Below are positions 36,027 to 46,674 of a DNA stretch of 64,000 nt, piece by piece. The stretch is taken from assembly GCA_039000515.1 (NCBI GenBank), contig JBCFYV010000012.1, positions 128,474,652 to 128,538,651 of the forward strand, written 5' to 3'. The notes beneath the pieces are model-generated. The model was not told the DNA's origin. It made no database searches and saw nothing but the letters and a program-made list of their open reading frames with translations. This stretch comes from Timema cristinae. Its lineage: Eukaryota > Arthropoda > Insecta > Phasmatodea > Timematidae. Every line of letters begins with the position of its first letter. Positions within the stretch are counted from its first letter, which is position 1. The translations under genes and the position numbers were made by a program.

Positions 36027-36746
36027 TTAATTGCCTCCTGGATCAAATATTTTTTGTGAGTCGTACTCATTTAAATATGATGTCCCTGAAAATGGTGGTA
36101 CATAATTAAAATTTGGAGGGTGATGTACTTGATTGGTTGTTAATCTGGGGTTACCTGTATTATTATTTCTATTAATTTGTCGATCACTCGAATTTATTTG
36201 CCTCGAAGGTCCTTGGTTCCTATCCTGTCGATATTCTATTCTAGGATGTGGATATTTTCTATTTTGCTCTGGTATTGGATAATTATTTTGATATCTCTGC
36301 CTATCTTGTCCATTATTAATTTCTTTGAATTGAGGGTTTGTTGATTGCCTATGCCTATCAATATTATATTTGTTTGTCTGATCATTGATTTCTTTGTTTC
36401 TTTGATATCTATCGTCAAATGCCATTAATACTCTCTCTACTTCTTTGATGTTCTGTTTATTTATGCTAATGAGAACGTCTTGTACTGGAGTTGGAAAATG
36501 ATTCATTAGAAGACCTATCAATCTATCCTCTACTACTGGGTATCGCAAATATTTCGCCTGTGTTACAAATTTATTGAAATATTCACTCATAGTACCATCC
36601 TTGTCGTTATATTTTCCATTAAAAATTAATTGTAGAAAATCATCCTGCATTTTTTGAGACCAATATTTTTCCAAAAATATTTCCCTATCCTGCTCGTATG
36701 TCTCCCATTCACTCTCTATTACTATCTGTCCAGGATTTCGCCTCAT
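36027..36746 (-). CDS. Gag capsid-like part of the LTR element
   Basis: An open frame of 239 residues. Its first half (YWSQKMQDDFLQLIF, YNDKDGTMSEYFNKFVTQAK, LMNHFPTPVQDVL) resembles the capsid of gypsy-type Gag. The second half is a basic Asn/Gln/Arg-rich tail. No CCHC zinc knuckle is seen. It is joined by frameshifts to fragments upstream. Confidence 0.75.
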   Translation of the reverse strand: MRRNPGQIVIESEWETYEQDREIFLEKYWSQKMQDDFLQLIFNGKYNDKDGTMSEYFNKFVTQAKYLRYPVVEDRLIGLLMNHFPTPVQDVLISINKQNIKEVERVLMAFDDRYQRNKEINDQTNKYNIDRHRQSTNPQFKEINNGQDRQRYQNNYPIPEQNRKYPHPRIEYRQDRNQGPSRQINSSDRQINRNNNTGNPRLTTNQVHHPPNFNYVPPFSGTSYLNEYDSQKIFDPGGN

Positions 36747-36783
36747 CTTCTAGGCCTGATAAAATATCTCTATTTTGACTTTT

Positions 36784-36972
36784 TCATTTATTTCTTTCTC
36801 CTTTAAATACTCTTTCTACTTTATTTATATATTGTACTGCTGAAATGTTTCCTCTCTTTCCTTTAAATTTTGGAATAAGTGCTAATGACGTTTCTTTTAG
36901 TCCCTTAGCAAATAAGTTGGTTAGTATCGTGTAAGTACTAGATTCCCCTATATTTGTTTGATTTTCAACCAC
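36784..36972 (-). pseudogene. Gag middle fragment
   Basis: A 62-residue frame ending GNISAVQYINKVERVF; it precedes the capsid-like part in the same direction and is probably separated from it only by a frameshift near 36750-36780. Confidence 0.55.
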
Positions 36973-37069
36973 AAAATCGGTAAGTTTTTTATCTAGTTTT
37001 TTTACTGCCTTATTTACGATCCCATCTATCTGTTCTTTAATTAAAATTTTATTTGTGTCTTGCTGAGAA

Positions 37070-37912
37070 TCAAGTACTGTTTTTTACCTCATTTATTTCT
37101 TTTTCAAGGTTGTGTTGAACTACCTTAACGTTAGTTTGTGTATGTTCTACCTGTTCCTTTAACCCTTTAATTGATTCTTGTTCTACTGTTTCTATTTTAT
37201 TTTTATTGGCTGAAATCTGTTCCATTAACTTGAACTGTCCTTTCCTTAAGTTTTCATGCTTTTCAATCAAAATCTGTTTTACTTTTTCCTGTTCTAATAC
37301 CTTTTTATCTACCTCATTTAACTGTACTGCTAAGTTTTTGTGAACCGTCTCAAATGGTCTATTTTTTGCTCTACATAACCAAATCTCTGATCACAAACCT
37401 CCTTACTTAACTCTATTTTAGCACTTAGTTCTTTATTGATTTGTTCAAGTTTTATTGATTTGTATCTATTTTCTGATTAATTGCCTGTGTATTTGCATAT
37501 ATTATTTGATTAATTTGTGTGTACTTGTATCTATTTCCTGTTTAGTCTCCTGGCTACTTTTATCTATTTTCTGATTAGTTTCCTGTCTACTTTGATCTAT
37601 TTTCTGATTAGTTTCTTCACTATTCACTATCACTTGCTGTAACATTTTCATAATTTGGGTTAAATCTACTACTGGTTGCTCCATTTTTTCTTCCTTATTC
37701 TTTTCTAGTTCTTCCTCTTCTACTATAACATTTCTTTCTTTTTCTGTCCTATCTCCTTCTCTCTCTCCCTCTGCAAATGACTCTCCATTGTCCTGTTCAC
37801 TTTCCCTTATTTCCTCATCTGATTGTTCTAGACCTAACTGATTCCTAGGTCTATTTTCCGCTACCTCTTCAGAATAGCTACTAGCGTCACTATTATCATT
37901 TGAATTTGCCAT
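37070..37912 (-). pseudogene. Gag N-terminal part, acidic and coiled-coil, frameshifted
   Basis: 37912-37502 encodes an acidic start (SDASSYSEEVAEN, EEELEKNKEEK) and then heptad-like repeats (TNQKIDQSRQETNQKID). 37270-37070 continues with Lys/Glu-rich coiled-coil sequence. Stops and frame changes lie between them. I infer one original gag from 37912 to 36027. Confidence 0.6.
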
Positions 37913-38084
37913 TTTTTTATTTATTGTTCCCTTAATTTAAATAAAAAAAAAAAAATTATACTGTTCCACCCCCAAAATGCACAAATGACATAAATGTATC
38001 TTTCACTATTTAATTTAAGTTTCTGTTGATGACTTATCTGTGATCTTCTTTAGACTCGTCTCCACCCCTTGTCTCCTTTGGAGA

Positions 38085-38545
38085 TGGTAAGCTGCTTCTC
38101 TCGGTCCTCGACGCTGCTTACTGCTTATCTTGGTCCTCGGCGTTGCTTCCTGCTTTATCTCGGTGCTGCTTCCTGCTTATCCCGGTCCTCGGCGTTGCTT
38201 CCTGCTTATCCCGGTCCTCGGCGTTGCTTACTGCTTATCTTGGTCCTCGGCGTTGCTTACTGCTTATCCCGGTCTTCGGCGTTTTTCCTCTGCTGCTTAC
38301 CTCGGGGAGGTATTTCGTGGCTATCTCGGGGAGGTAATCTCGTGCTGTTTCTCGGGGAGGTATCTCGTACTGTATCTCGGGGAGGTATCTCGTGGTGGTA
38401 ATTCGTGCTGTATCTCGGGGAGGTATCTCGTGCTGTATCTCGTGGTGGTAATTCGTGCTGTATCTCGGGGAGGTATCTCGTACTGTATCTCGGGGAGGTA
38501 TCTCGTGCTGTATCTCGGGGAGGTATCTCGTGGTGGTAATTCGTG
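38085..38545. repeat. Two short tandem arrays in the retrotransposon leader
   Basis: 38090-38285 has about 7 units of near 28 bases (GGTCCTCGGCGTTGCTTCCT). 38295-38545 has about 10 units of near 25 bases (CTCGGGGAGGTATCTCGTGC). They lie between the primer site and gag of the LTR element and create spurious open frames on both strands. Confidence 0.9.
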
Positions 38546-38546
38546 C

Positions 38547-38566
38547 CCCTAAGTTGGGAAGCCAAT
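38547..38566 (-). other. Probable primer-binding site of the LTR element
   Basis: Next to the 5' LTR, after two bases, the minus strand reads TGGCTTCCCAACTTAGGG; the TGG start fits pairing to a tRNA 3' CCA. I do not recognise which tRNA it would be. Confidence 0.55.
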
Positions 38567-39310
38567 TGTAACGTTCTGGATTTACGTTACCGCGATGGCG
38601 CCTATCGAAGAATTATGATGAATACACTTTTCATTTTGACATGTTTTTATTGCTGAATCAGTTTAATTACTGCGAAAATAGATCATGTCGAAATATATAC
38701 GCGGGCTAGCGCGGACAGGTGTTGCTAGACGCCAAGTGAGTTCTGGACACCAACTGCCAACTCCCAACTAAAACACTTCCCAACTGACCACTGCCTTTAT
38801 GTTGCACCACACCTTTGTATATATTCCTTGCACATGGAAGCTTCGAGAAGGTTTAGTTTAGAAAAACAAAATACAAGACAAAAACATCTCGGTCTTATTG
38901 GGAGGTTCTAGAGCCGGAAAATGACTCAAGTTACATTTTAAAATCTCTCTTCGAACCATCGAGAAGAGGAAGTTATTATTTGAAAAAATATATATATCGT
39001 CAAACTGACTTGGCTGGTGTCACGTGCGTGACGTCACTGATCAGTGGCTTTTGCCTTCTTAGGGTACGGCCAGACTGAGCGCGCGAGCGAGCGAGCGACT
39101 AAAAATATAAAATAGAACACATTGGTTGTAATGGGGGTGGCCACACTGGAGCGAGCGAGCGCGCGCGCGCTCGACCCGGTACAGTCTAGTTTACAGGCGC
39201 TAGGCAATATTATTGTATGTTGGTTCATTGAGTGCTGGGGAAACTTCTCATTTTGACATGATATTTGACTTTTTTCTATCAGTGATAGGTTTAACACACT
39301 TGCTATTAAT

Positions 39311-39579
39311 GGCCCGGTGACCTGGCGGGTCTAGGGGTAAGGTGTCAGACTTCTGTGCTGGCGGCGGGGTTCAATCCTCGGTCCCGGCACAGATTTATCT
39401 GATTACCAAACCCTTCCTTCAACTCTGGCAAGACATCTTGTGAATGTGGGGAAAGCCAGGCCTCCACCGTGGTTCGGATTCACGTTAAACTGTAGGTCCT
39501 TCATTTTATCTCACAATCACCCTACCATTACACATTAGCGTAAGTGCATATAACCCGAACGGGAAGTAAGATGCGGTGC

Positions 39580-39649
<70 letters not shown>
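39311..39649 (+). mobile_element. tRNA-derived SINE, family A, with long (TAA)n tail
   Basis: The head GGCCCGGTGACCTGGCGGGT and CTAGGGGTAAGG hold the A-box; GGGTTCAATCC is the B-box. The tail CCCGAACGGGAAGTAAGATG is followed by about 22 TAA repeats to 39649. It is nested in the TIR transposon. Confidence 0.9.
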
Positions 39650-39650
<1 letters not shown>

Positions 39651-40062
39651 GCATAATTTAATTGGTAAGACCATAAATAATATAATGTATATATGTAAAC
39701 CCGATATGTTAAAATACTTCAATATTATAATCAAAGTAGCCTTTACAAATAAGAATCACCATTAGTTAGGAGAGAGTATGAAAAAACCACAACAATAAAT
39801 AAGTTTTAAAAATCACCTTCAGTTCACTGAGCCAAGATTCGAACCTTTGCCTCCTAGTCAAAAAGCTATCGAGTGCAACGCACCATTCCGCCACTTGTGC
39901 GGCAAATCTGATTTTAAAACACTTCAGTACAGTACCATACGCATTTCTCAATTTATTAATGGATGCACTTCTACTTTTTTCTTTTTTATAAATACACAAT
40001 ATTTTCTGTAAGAATTTTCGAGGAGCAGAGATGTACTAAGTGTGTTTGACAGATACATCTTC
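39650..40062. other. Interior of TIR transposon with tRNA-like minus-strand segment
   Basis: 39825-39905 on the minus strand has GTGGCGGAATGGTGCG and GGTTCGAATCTTGG, A- and B-box-like, so it is probably another SINE head. The rest is AT-rich. Confidence 0.4.
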
Positions 40063-40073
40063 TCTAACTAGGG

Positions 40074-40359
40074 GGGAGGGGGGGCGGTGACCTGGTGGTC
40101 TAGGGGTAAGGTGTCAGACTTCTGTGCTGGCAGCCGGGTTTCAATCCTCGGTCCCGGCACAGATTTATCTTATTTCCAAACCCTTCCTTCACCTCTGACA
40201 AGACATCTTGTGAATGTGGGGAATGCCAGGCCTCCACCGTGGTTCGGATTCCACGTTAAACTGTAGGTCCTTCATTTCATCTCACAATCACCCTACCACT
40301 ACACATTAGCGTAAGTGCATTAACCCGAGCGGGGTAGTAAGACGCGGTGCTAATAATAA
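40074..40359 (+). mobile_element. tRNA-derived SINE, family A, with target duplication
   Basis: It is flanked by the 11-base direct repeat TCTAACTAGGG (40063-40073 and 40360-40370). It has head, B-box, body and the CCGAGCGGGGTAGTAAGACG tail, but only three TAA units. It is the most complete copy here. Confidence 0.93.
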
Positions 40360-40603
40360 TCTAACTAGGGTCCGCTAATTACGCGCTCGCTCGCGCGCTC
40401 GCCAGTTTTGGCCACCCAGTCGCTTGCGCGCTCGCTCGCACGCTTGTCAGTCTGGCCGAACCCTTAGAAGAAGAAGTGCTTTAAGCGCCATTTAATATAC
40501 TACATACTTTAAATGAAATAAGATATGTTTATAAAATTAGGACGATATTATTGTCAATGCTTTCAACATACTTTTCAGGGGCAAATCAATTACATTACAA
40601 TTA

Positions 40604-41466
40604 TTGTGCATTATATTTTAGTTTGTTTGTTCTGAGATATATTACAGACACTAATTAAACTAGTGTCACTAGTGATGATGGCCTTTTTGTGTGCAACCTG
40701 TATGGTCACGCACAGGGCGTCAAGTAAAGTATGTCCCACCCTCTGTTTCAAAGTATGAAAAATATTGTCTTTGATTAGCTCACTATGCACAAAAAATCAA
40801 TAAAAAGGCGAAGCAAGTGAAAAATACAAAAACTAGTGATATCTTTGGTCTACAACTTATTGCATGCATAAAACTCATAGTAAAGAAAAATATTTTTAGG
40901 GACCTCACTTCCTCCTAAGCTCCAAAATATTGTTTCATGTACTTGGGCAGTTGTGAAATTACCGAAATATACCCGAGATCTCACCTCCTCTTCCCACACC
41001 CCCCTCAAGAAAGCTCATAGCTAGGTTATCCTAAAGTATTGACATTGCACCCTCCTTTTGTTTGTTTATATTACTGTTATGATGTAGTAAGTAGTACCTT
41101 TGACCGCAAAGAGACATTATTGGAAGTAAATGTCAATTATTCCAACTCTGACTCTTACGAAAAAGACTAAGAAAACTCTTGACAATAAAAATTATTTTTT
41201 CAAATCAATTATACTAAACAGGACCCAGGATAAATTCTCCAAAAAAGGTGATTAAAAATATCTATAGAATAGCCTAAAATTATAAAAAAAAATTGCTACA
41301 AATTAAAAAAAAACTAAGAAATAAACCAAAAAAAAAATCGAATGAATGCACATGACTAACTCAAAAACCTTTACAAATGGGAAACTAAAAATAGCTATGC
41401 AATAAAGTCTTTAACAACTAAACTCTCGCATTCTGGTAAATATAATATTGATTTACAAAAATTTAC
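40604..41466. other. Intergenic, no gene seen
   Basis: AT-rich sequence with A-runs between the LTR element and the TTAA-bounded element. Nothing is recognised. Confidence 0.5.
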
Positions 41467-41817
41467 TTAAGGCCCTGCCTACCCTCCCTGGCGGCGTGTT
41501 GAGCTTTCAGCTCTAAAATAGATGGCGTTGCTAACGTTATACAAACTGGTGGATTCCAGCCATCAGGTTGGCAGAACTACTGGTTTGTTTAAACAATTGG
41601 GAGACTTGCGACCACGACCGGTAATCAGTAAAGGCAGCAAGCAAACTTTTTTCCAAGAATTGAGAGAGATAAGAAGTGTAGTGCCGGACCGTAAAAGTGT
41701 GTAGGCGACCAAGTTTGGCTAAACGTGGGGAGACATAACGTCAAGATACAATCACACTCTCGAGCAGAAAAAATTAGCTTATTCATTCCAGTCAGCTAGA
41801 CGTTCCATTAACCTGTA

Positions 41818-43380
41818 GTACCACTTTTGAATTTAGAACCTTTTGATGCCAAAGTTTAGTACTAGTTTTGTACCATTTTGTACCCGTTTTGAGTAATTAG
41901 CATATCAAAGTGGTGACTCTAGGTTAATGCTGTTTTACTATTTTTAATTTAGTTTTTTTTTGATGCCAAAGTTTTGTACTAGTTTTGTACAGTTTTGTAC
42001 CAGAAAGAAAAAGTATTGTACCCGTACCCGTTTTGAGTAATTAGCATATCAAAGTGAGTACTCCCACGTACTCCAGGTAAATACGGTTGTACCCCTTTTG
42101 ATTTTGAACTTTTTTTGATGCCAAAGTTTTGTAATAGTTTTGTACCGTTTTGTAACACAAATAAGTTTTGTACCCGTACTCATTTTCAGTAATTAGCATA
42201 TCAAGTGGTGACTCCAGGTTAATGCTGTTGTACCACTTTTGAATTTTTTGATGCCAAAGTTTTGTAATAGTTTTTGTACCGTTTTGTAACACAAATAAGT
42301 TTTGTACCCGTACCCATTTTGAGTAATTAGCATATCAAAGTGGTTGACTCCAGGTTAATGCTGTTTGTACCACTTTTGAATATTTTCATGCCAAAGTTTG
42401 TACTAGTTTTGTACCATTTTTGAGTAATTAGCATATCAACGTGGTGACTCCAGGTTAATGCTGTTGTACCACTTTTGAATTTTTTTTTATATCAAAGTTT
42501 TGTACTAGTTTTTGTACCATTTTGTACCCGTACGCATTTTGTGTAATTAGCATATCAAAGTGGTGACTTTAGGTTAATGCAGTTGTACCACTTTTGAATT
42601 TTGAACTTTTTCTGATGCCAAAGTTTTGTATCCGTACCCATTTTGAGTAATTAGCATATCAAAGTGGTGACTCAAGGTTAATGCTGTTTTACTACTTTTT
42701 AATTTTGAACTTTTTTGATGCCAAAGTTTTGTACTAGTTTTGTACCGTTTTGTACCAGAAAGAAAAAAGTATTGTACCCGTACCCATTTTGAGTAATTAG
42801 CATATCAAAGTGAGTACTCCACGTACTCCAGGTAAATGCGGTTGTACCCCTTTTGATTTTGAACTTTTTTTGATGCCAAAGTTTTGTAATAGTTTTGTAC
42901 CGTTTTGTAACACAAATAAGTTTTGTACCCGTACTCATTTTTCAGTAATTAGCATATCAAAGTGGTGACTCCAGGTTAATGCTGTTGTACCACTTTTAAA
43001 ATTTTTTGATGCCAAAGTTTTGTACTAGTTTTGTACCGTTTTGTAACCAAATAAGTTTTGTACCCGTACCCATTTTGAGTAATTAGCATATCAAAGTGGT
43101 GACTCCAGGTTAATGCTGTTGTACCACTTTTGAATATTTTCATGCCAAAGTTTTGTACTAGTTTTGTACCATTTTGAGTATTAGCATATCAACGTGGTGA
43201 CTCCAGGTTAATGCTGTTGTACCACTTTTGAATTTTTTCATGCCAAAGTTTTGTACTAGTTCTGTACCGTTTTGTACCACAAAGAGAAAGTTTTGTACCC
43301 GTACCCATTTTGAGTAATTAGCATATCAAAGTGTCACGTAACTCCAAGTTAATGCTGTTGTACCACTATTGAAATTTTTC
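41818..43380. repeat. Satellite with TTTTGTAC core, about 13 units of 100-155 bp
   Basis: Each unit has GTACCACTTTTGAATTTT, GATGCCAAAGTTTTGTAC, one or more GTTTTGTACC words and TGAGTAATTAGCATATCAAA. Unit lengths fall into two groups, about 96-117 and 132-155, differing in how many TTTTGTAC words they contain. Confidence 0.93.
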
Positions 43381-45110
43381 AAATAAATATCTGGTGAGGG
43401 TAGTGATAAATAATAATGTACACTTATTTATCAGAGAAAAATTTATTTAAGGTAAAATTAGAGATAACTTATTTTTGAAGGTTTTGTCACTAACTATAAT
43501 AAATAAACCTATACGATTGAGTGTGTAGCCTACGATTTTGTTGTACCATTTATTTGAGTTTATTAGTAAGCAGGTAAAAAAAAAAAATAACTAAAATTTA
43601 ATGTGCTAAATTTGGCCACTGTGCTTTGGCTAATTTTTAAAATTTAAAGGCTAAGGAGGCAATAACATATTTTAAAAGCAGTTTCATTTCGAAGACTATA
43701 ACAATTTTGACTATAAATATGTCTGTTATTTTTATTACTGATATCACCACGTCATACTACCTGTTCATGTTATACGCATATATGATAATCTAATTGGGTG
43801 GTAATGAGGAAAGAAGCATTTGAGAGATTATCTACCAGCATTTTTATTTTTTGGAAGATGGGGAAACAATTTAGGAAAAACTACCCTCAATAGACTCGAC
43901 CAGGATTTGCACCCCAAGTGCTCCGCTTATCAGAGGTCAATTTAACACTAGTGTCACCTTATACCACTCAGCCACTGAAGTGGGTATCTGTTATTTAATA
44001 CGGTGTTTACAGTTTTCAAACATCTATAGGATTTACACAAATTTTCCAGAAATAAATGTTTTTGGGAATAATTTTTTATCCTATTGGTAGAGTTTAACTT
44101 GAGTAATATCTCCATTGTATCAGCCTGCAAGCAGGCTATACCAATCGAGAGGCTGCCGTATGTTGGCAAAGATAGTGCCAACATTTTCAAGCTGAGGGTG
44201 CCATGTGGTTAGCACAACGAGCCCTCCAGACTTCTATCTCAGTTTTCTAGACTGAAGCGCTACTTTTCATTCAATTATCTCCTCATTTGTCCTCACGAGG
44301 TTGATTTTGGTTCCGTTTCAGACCCACTGCTTCACAGACAGAATTAGGGGCACTGGGGATCGAACTTGGGACTTCAGTATCAGAAGCCAGTAAATCTGAC
44401 CACTATACAACAGAGGCGGTTCGGGTATCAAATACTTACTTACTTATTGATGGCATAGGGAACACAAAAGTTCATTAATTTTAATGGTTTTAAAATATAT
44501 TTACTTATCATCGGCTTCATGTCGTGGTCAATATTGCTAAAGTGCTATGACTGAGCACTGAGTGCGTAAATTAATCAGCTCAATAACTTGACTAGTTCGA
44601 TTCCCTGTTAGGTTGAAATTACTTAGTACTAGCGTGATTACGAACTCGGCAAGGCACAAGAGATTTTGAACATACAATAAGTGCGTTACAGAGTGTTAGT
44701 AACATTTACTTTCAGCTAAGAGCTTTTCTTTAAAAAAAAAAGTACTTGAAATATCAGAATAATCGCTGCATTGTTATATAGAAGTATTTATTTGTATCTT
44801 AATTTTGATGTTATTTCTACAGTAAATAAAATAGTATCGCTGCTCATCCATTGTACTTAAATTAGTAGATAGAGATAGCCTAAGCGCCAGTAATATGCAT
44901 ACCATTAAAAAAACTTACCCTTTACTACAAGAAGTTAAAAAATCAATTATATCTTTGATTTTCTTTGTGCGCCCTTTCTTCATAAACTTGTTATTCACAA
45001 GGATATAAAATAATATTTTGTAAATACTTCTCCACCTCAAAATTTATACAATCCATTGGATTTTGTTCGAAAGCAAAAAGGTAACTATTGTTAATTATTA
45101 AAAAGTAATC
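43381..45110. other. Interior of candidate element with two minus-strand SINEs
   Basis: 43885-43985 (minus: TGGCTGAGTGGTATAAG and GTGCAAATCCTGG) and 44190-44430 (minus: TTGTATAGTGGTCAGA and AAGTTCGATCCCC) carry A/B boxes of tRNA-derived SINEs, whose bodies differ from families A and B. No gene is seen. Confidence 0.55.
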
Positions 45111-45111
45111 A

Positions 45112-45361
45112 CCGTGGGTGCTGGGGTTCAATCCTCGGTCCCGGCACAGATTTATCTGATTACCAAACCATTCCTTCACCTCTGACAAGACTTCTTGTGA
45201 ATGTGGGGAATGCCAGGCCGCCACCGTAGTTCGGATTCCACGTTAAACTGTAGGTCCTCCATTTCATCTCACAATCACCCTACCATTACACATTAGCGTA
45301 AGTGCGTACAACCCGAATGGGTAGTAAGACGCGGTGCTAATAATAATAATAATAATAATAT
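45112..45361 (+). mobile_element. SINE, family A, 5' truncated
   Basis: It starts inside the head just before the B-box (GGGGTTCAATCCTCGGTCCC) and runs to the tail CCCGAATGGGTAGTAAGACG and (TAA)n. The lost A-box suggests 5' truncation on insertion. Confidence 0.88.
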
Positions 45362-46479
45362 TACAACGTGTAGTGCTAAAGAATGAGAAAACTCAAGAAA
45401 GAATATAAGATAAGAGTGAAAAAATTTTACATGTTTTACTGTCTCAGTTAAATAAGGGCTAATGTCATAAAACTTTGTGTATGGAGAAGCATGTGGCTTT
45501 TTCTTTGAAAATAATGTATCATTAGAGTAATACTCTCATTGAAGTAAGTAGGGACCAACTATATTTATCCACACAGCAGGAAAACTTGGTGAGTATTTTA
45601 GTTACTGAATATGTTTAATTGTTTTATATTTAATTACGCAAATTTTCATAATTGGACATTGGCCCTTCTTATCCTAACGTACATGGTATTAATGTTTCTT
45701 TGACTCAAGAAGGTCACAGAGATTAGTTAACCCTCCATTGCCGCCTGCATTCCGATACAGCAGGTTAGCCAACGCTTGCAAAATGATACTAGCTTGTAAA
45801 TGGGTAATGATCATACTAACGGCACCTATTATCAGCTATGACAACTAGTTGCAGAAGGAAAAGTTGTATTTAAAACCATGTATTTTGACTAGAGAGTCGA
45901 CTTGGGAGTCGTTAGAGCTCAATATCGTCGTGATTATTGAAGCTAACCCAAATTAAAAAATATGTCTAAAAAGAAAAAGAAATTATTCATTAAATAGTAT
46001 GTTATAAACAAAACTCTAGCTTAATTGTACAAAGAAAATAAATAAATCCATTAATAATTTTTGTTTTCCCATTTAAAATGCATTGAAATGGAAACATTTT
46101 AATGAAAATATTTCAATAACTATTTTTAGCATGGTTTGAAAATTCCATAAGAATTATGAAAAATGCCCAGATATGTTAGTAAAATAAATAAAAAACAACA
46201 AGGTTGAATTTATTAAATATATTTTGTTCTAAATTCTTTTGTTTAGAACCGTGCATTTATGGGTAGGCAGGGCCTTAACAAAAAATTCCCACCCCAACGC
46301 AACTTTTCACCGTTTAGTTTGAGTCTAAAACGTTTATGTGGGTTTTACAAACATGGACTAACAAATAGGATACATAGTTAATTTTCAACATTATCATATC
46401 ATTCCTACAACTCTTTGATTAAAAACAATAGGTTTGAGTACCTATGCATTATAAAATATTGATATTATTAAAAATAATA
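45362..46479. other. AT-rich, no gene seen
   Basis: It contains the right end of the candidate TTAA element at 46274. Otherwise unrecognised. Confidence 0.5.
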
Positions 46480-46490
46480 TATTATTATTA

Positions 46491-46536
<46 letters not shown>

Positions 46537-46674
46537 GCACCGCGTCTTACTACCCGTTCGGGTTATACGCTCTTACGCTAATGTGTAATGGTAGGGTGAT
46601 TATGAGATGAAATGAAGGACCTACAGTTTAACGTGGAATCCGAACCACGGTGGAGGCCCTGGCATTCCCACATT
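46480..46674 (-). mobile_element. SINE, family A, minus orientation, 3' half only
   Basis: An (ATT)n tract 46480-46535 is followed by GCACCGCGTCTTACTACCCG and the body up to GGCCCTGGCATTCCCACATT; the tRNA head is missing. Confidence 0.88.

Larger units (their letters stand above)
39062..40463. mobile_element. TIR transposon (PIF/Harbinger-like) inside the LTR
   Basis: The ends are GGGTACGGCCAGACTGA and, inverted, GGGTTCGGCCAGACTGA, followed by GCGAGCGAGCGC-type subterminal repeats on both sides. TTA is duplicated (39059-39061 and 40464-40466), as in PIF/Harbinger (TWA target). The uninterrupted LTR copy gives the empty site. No transposase is seen; without the two SINEs inside it is roughly 0.8 kb, so it is a MITE-like non-autonomous element. 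Confidence 0.85.
31892..40599 (-). mobile_element. Ty3/gypsy-like LTR retrotransposon, pol deleted, with nested insertions
   Basis: Two LTR copies (31892-32518 and 38567-40599) bound the element; both read TGTAATG...CGTTACA on the minus strand. The 4-base duplication ATTA flanks it (31888-31891 and 40600-40603). The order on the minus strand is 5' LTR, probable primer site TGGCTTCCCAACTTAGGG, a leader with tandem repeats, a broken gag (37912-36027), the last part of integrase (about 35790-35465) and the 3' LTR after a TTTGGGGGTA purine tract. Protease, reverse transcriptase and RNase H are absent. The LTRs differ by few substitutions and some 1-base indels, so insertion is fairly recent and was probably helped in trans. 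Confidence 0.93.
38567..40599 (-). repeat. 5' LTR split by a nested transposon
   Basis: Without the 1402-base insertion and its extra TTA it is 628 bases, one different from its partner. The split falls at CTTCTTA/GAAGAAG. Confidence 0.95.
41471..46274. mobile_element. Candidate piggyBac-type element, 4.8 kb
   Basis: GGCCCTGCCTACCC at 41471-41484 is perfectly inverted at 46261-46274, and both are bordered by TTAA (41467-41470 and 46275-46278), the piggyBac target. No transposase is recognisable. The inside holds a satellite, three SINEs and AT-rich sequence, so it is either a swollen non-autonomous copy or a chance pairing of two related ends. Confidence 0.6.

Noticed and set aside
38069..38565. 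Overlapping open frames on both strands near 38.1-38.5 kb
   Set aside because: They arise from the 25- and 28-bp tandem units in the retrotransposon leader.
31892..40599. Endogenous virus with envelope gene
   Set aside because: Only gag and an integrase tail are present; I see no envelope-like frame, so it is treated as a retrotransposon.
41522..41704. 60-codon open frame just inside the candidate TTAA element
   Set aside because: No family resemblance, no continuation by splicing that I can see; it could be chance.
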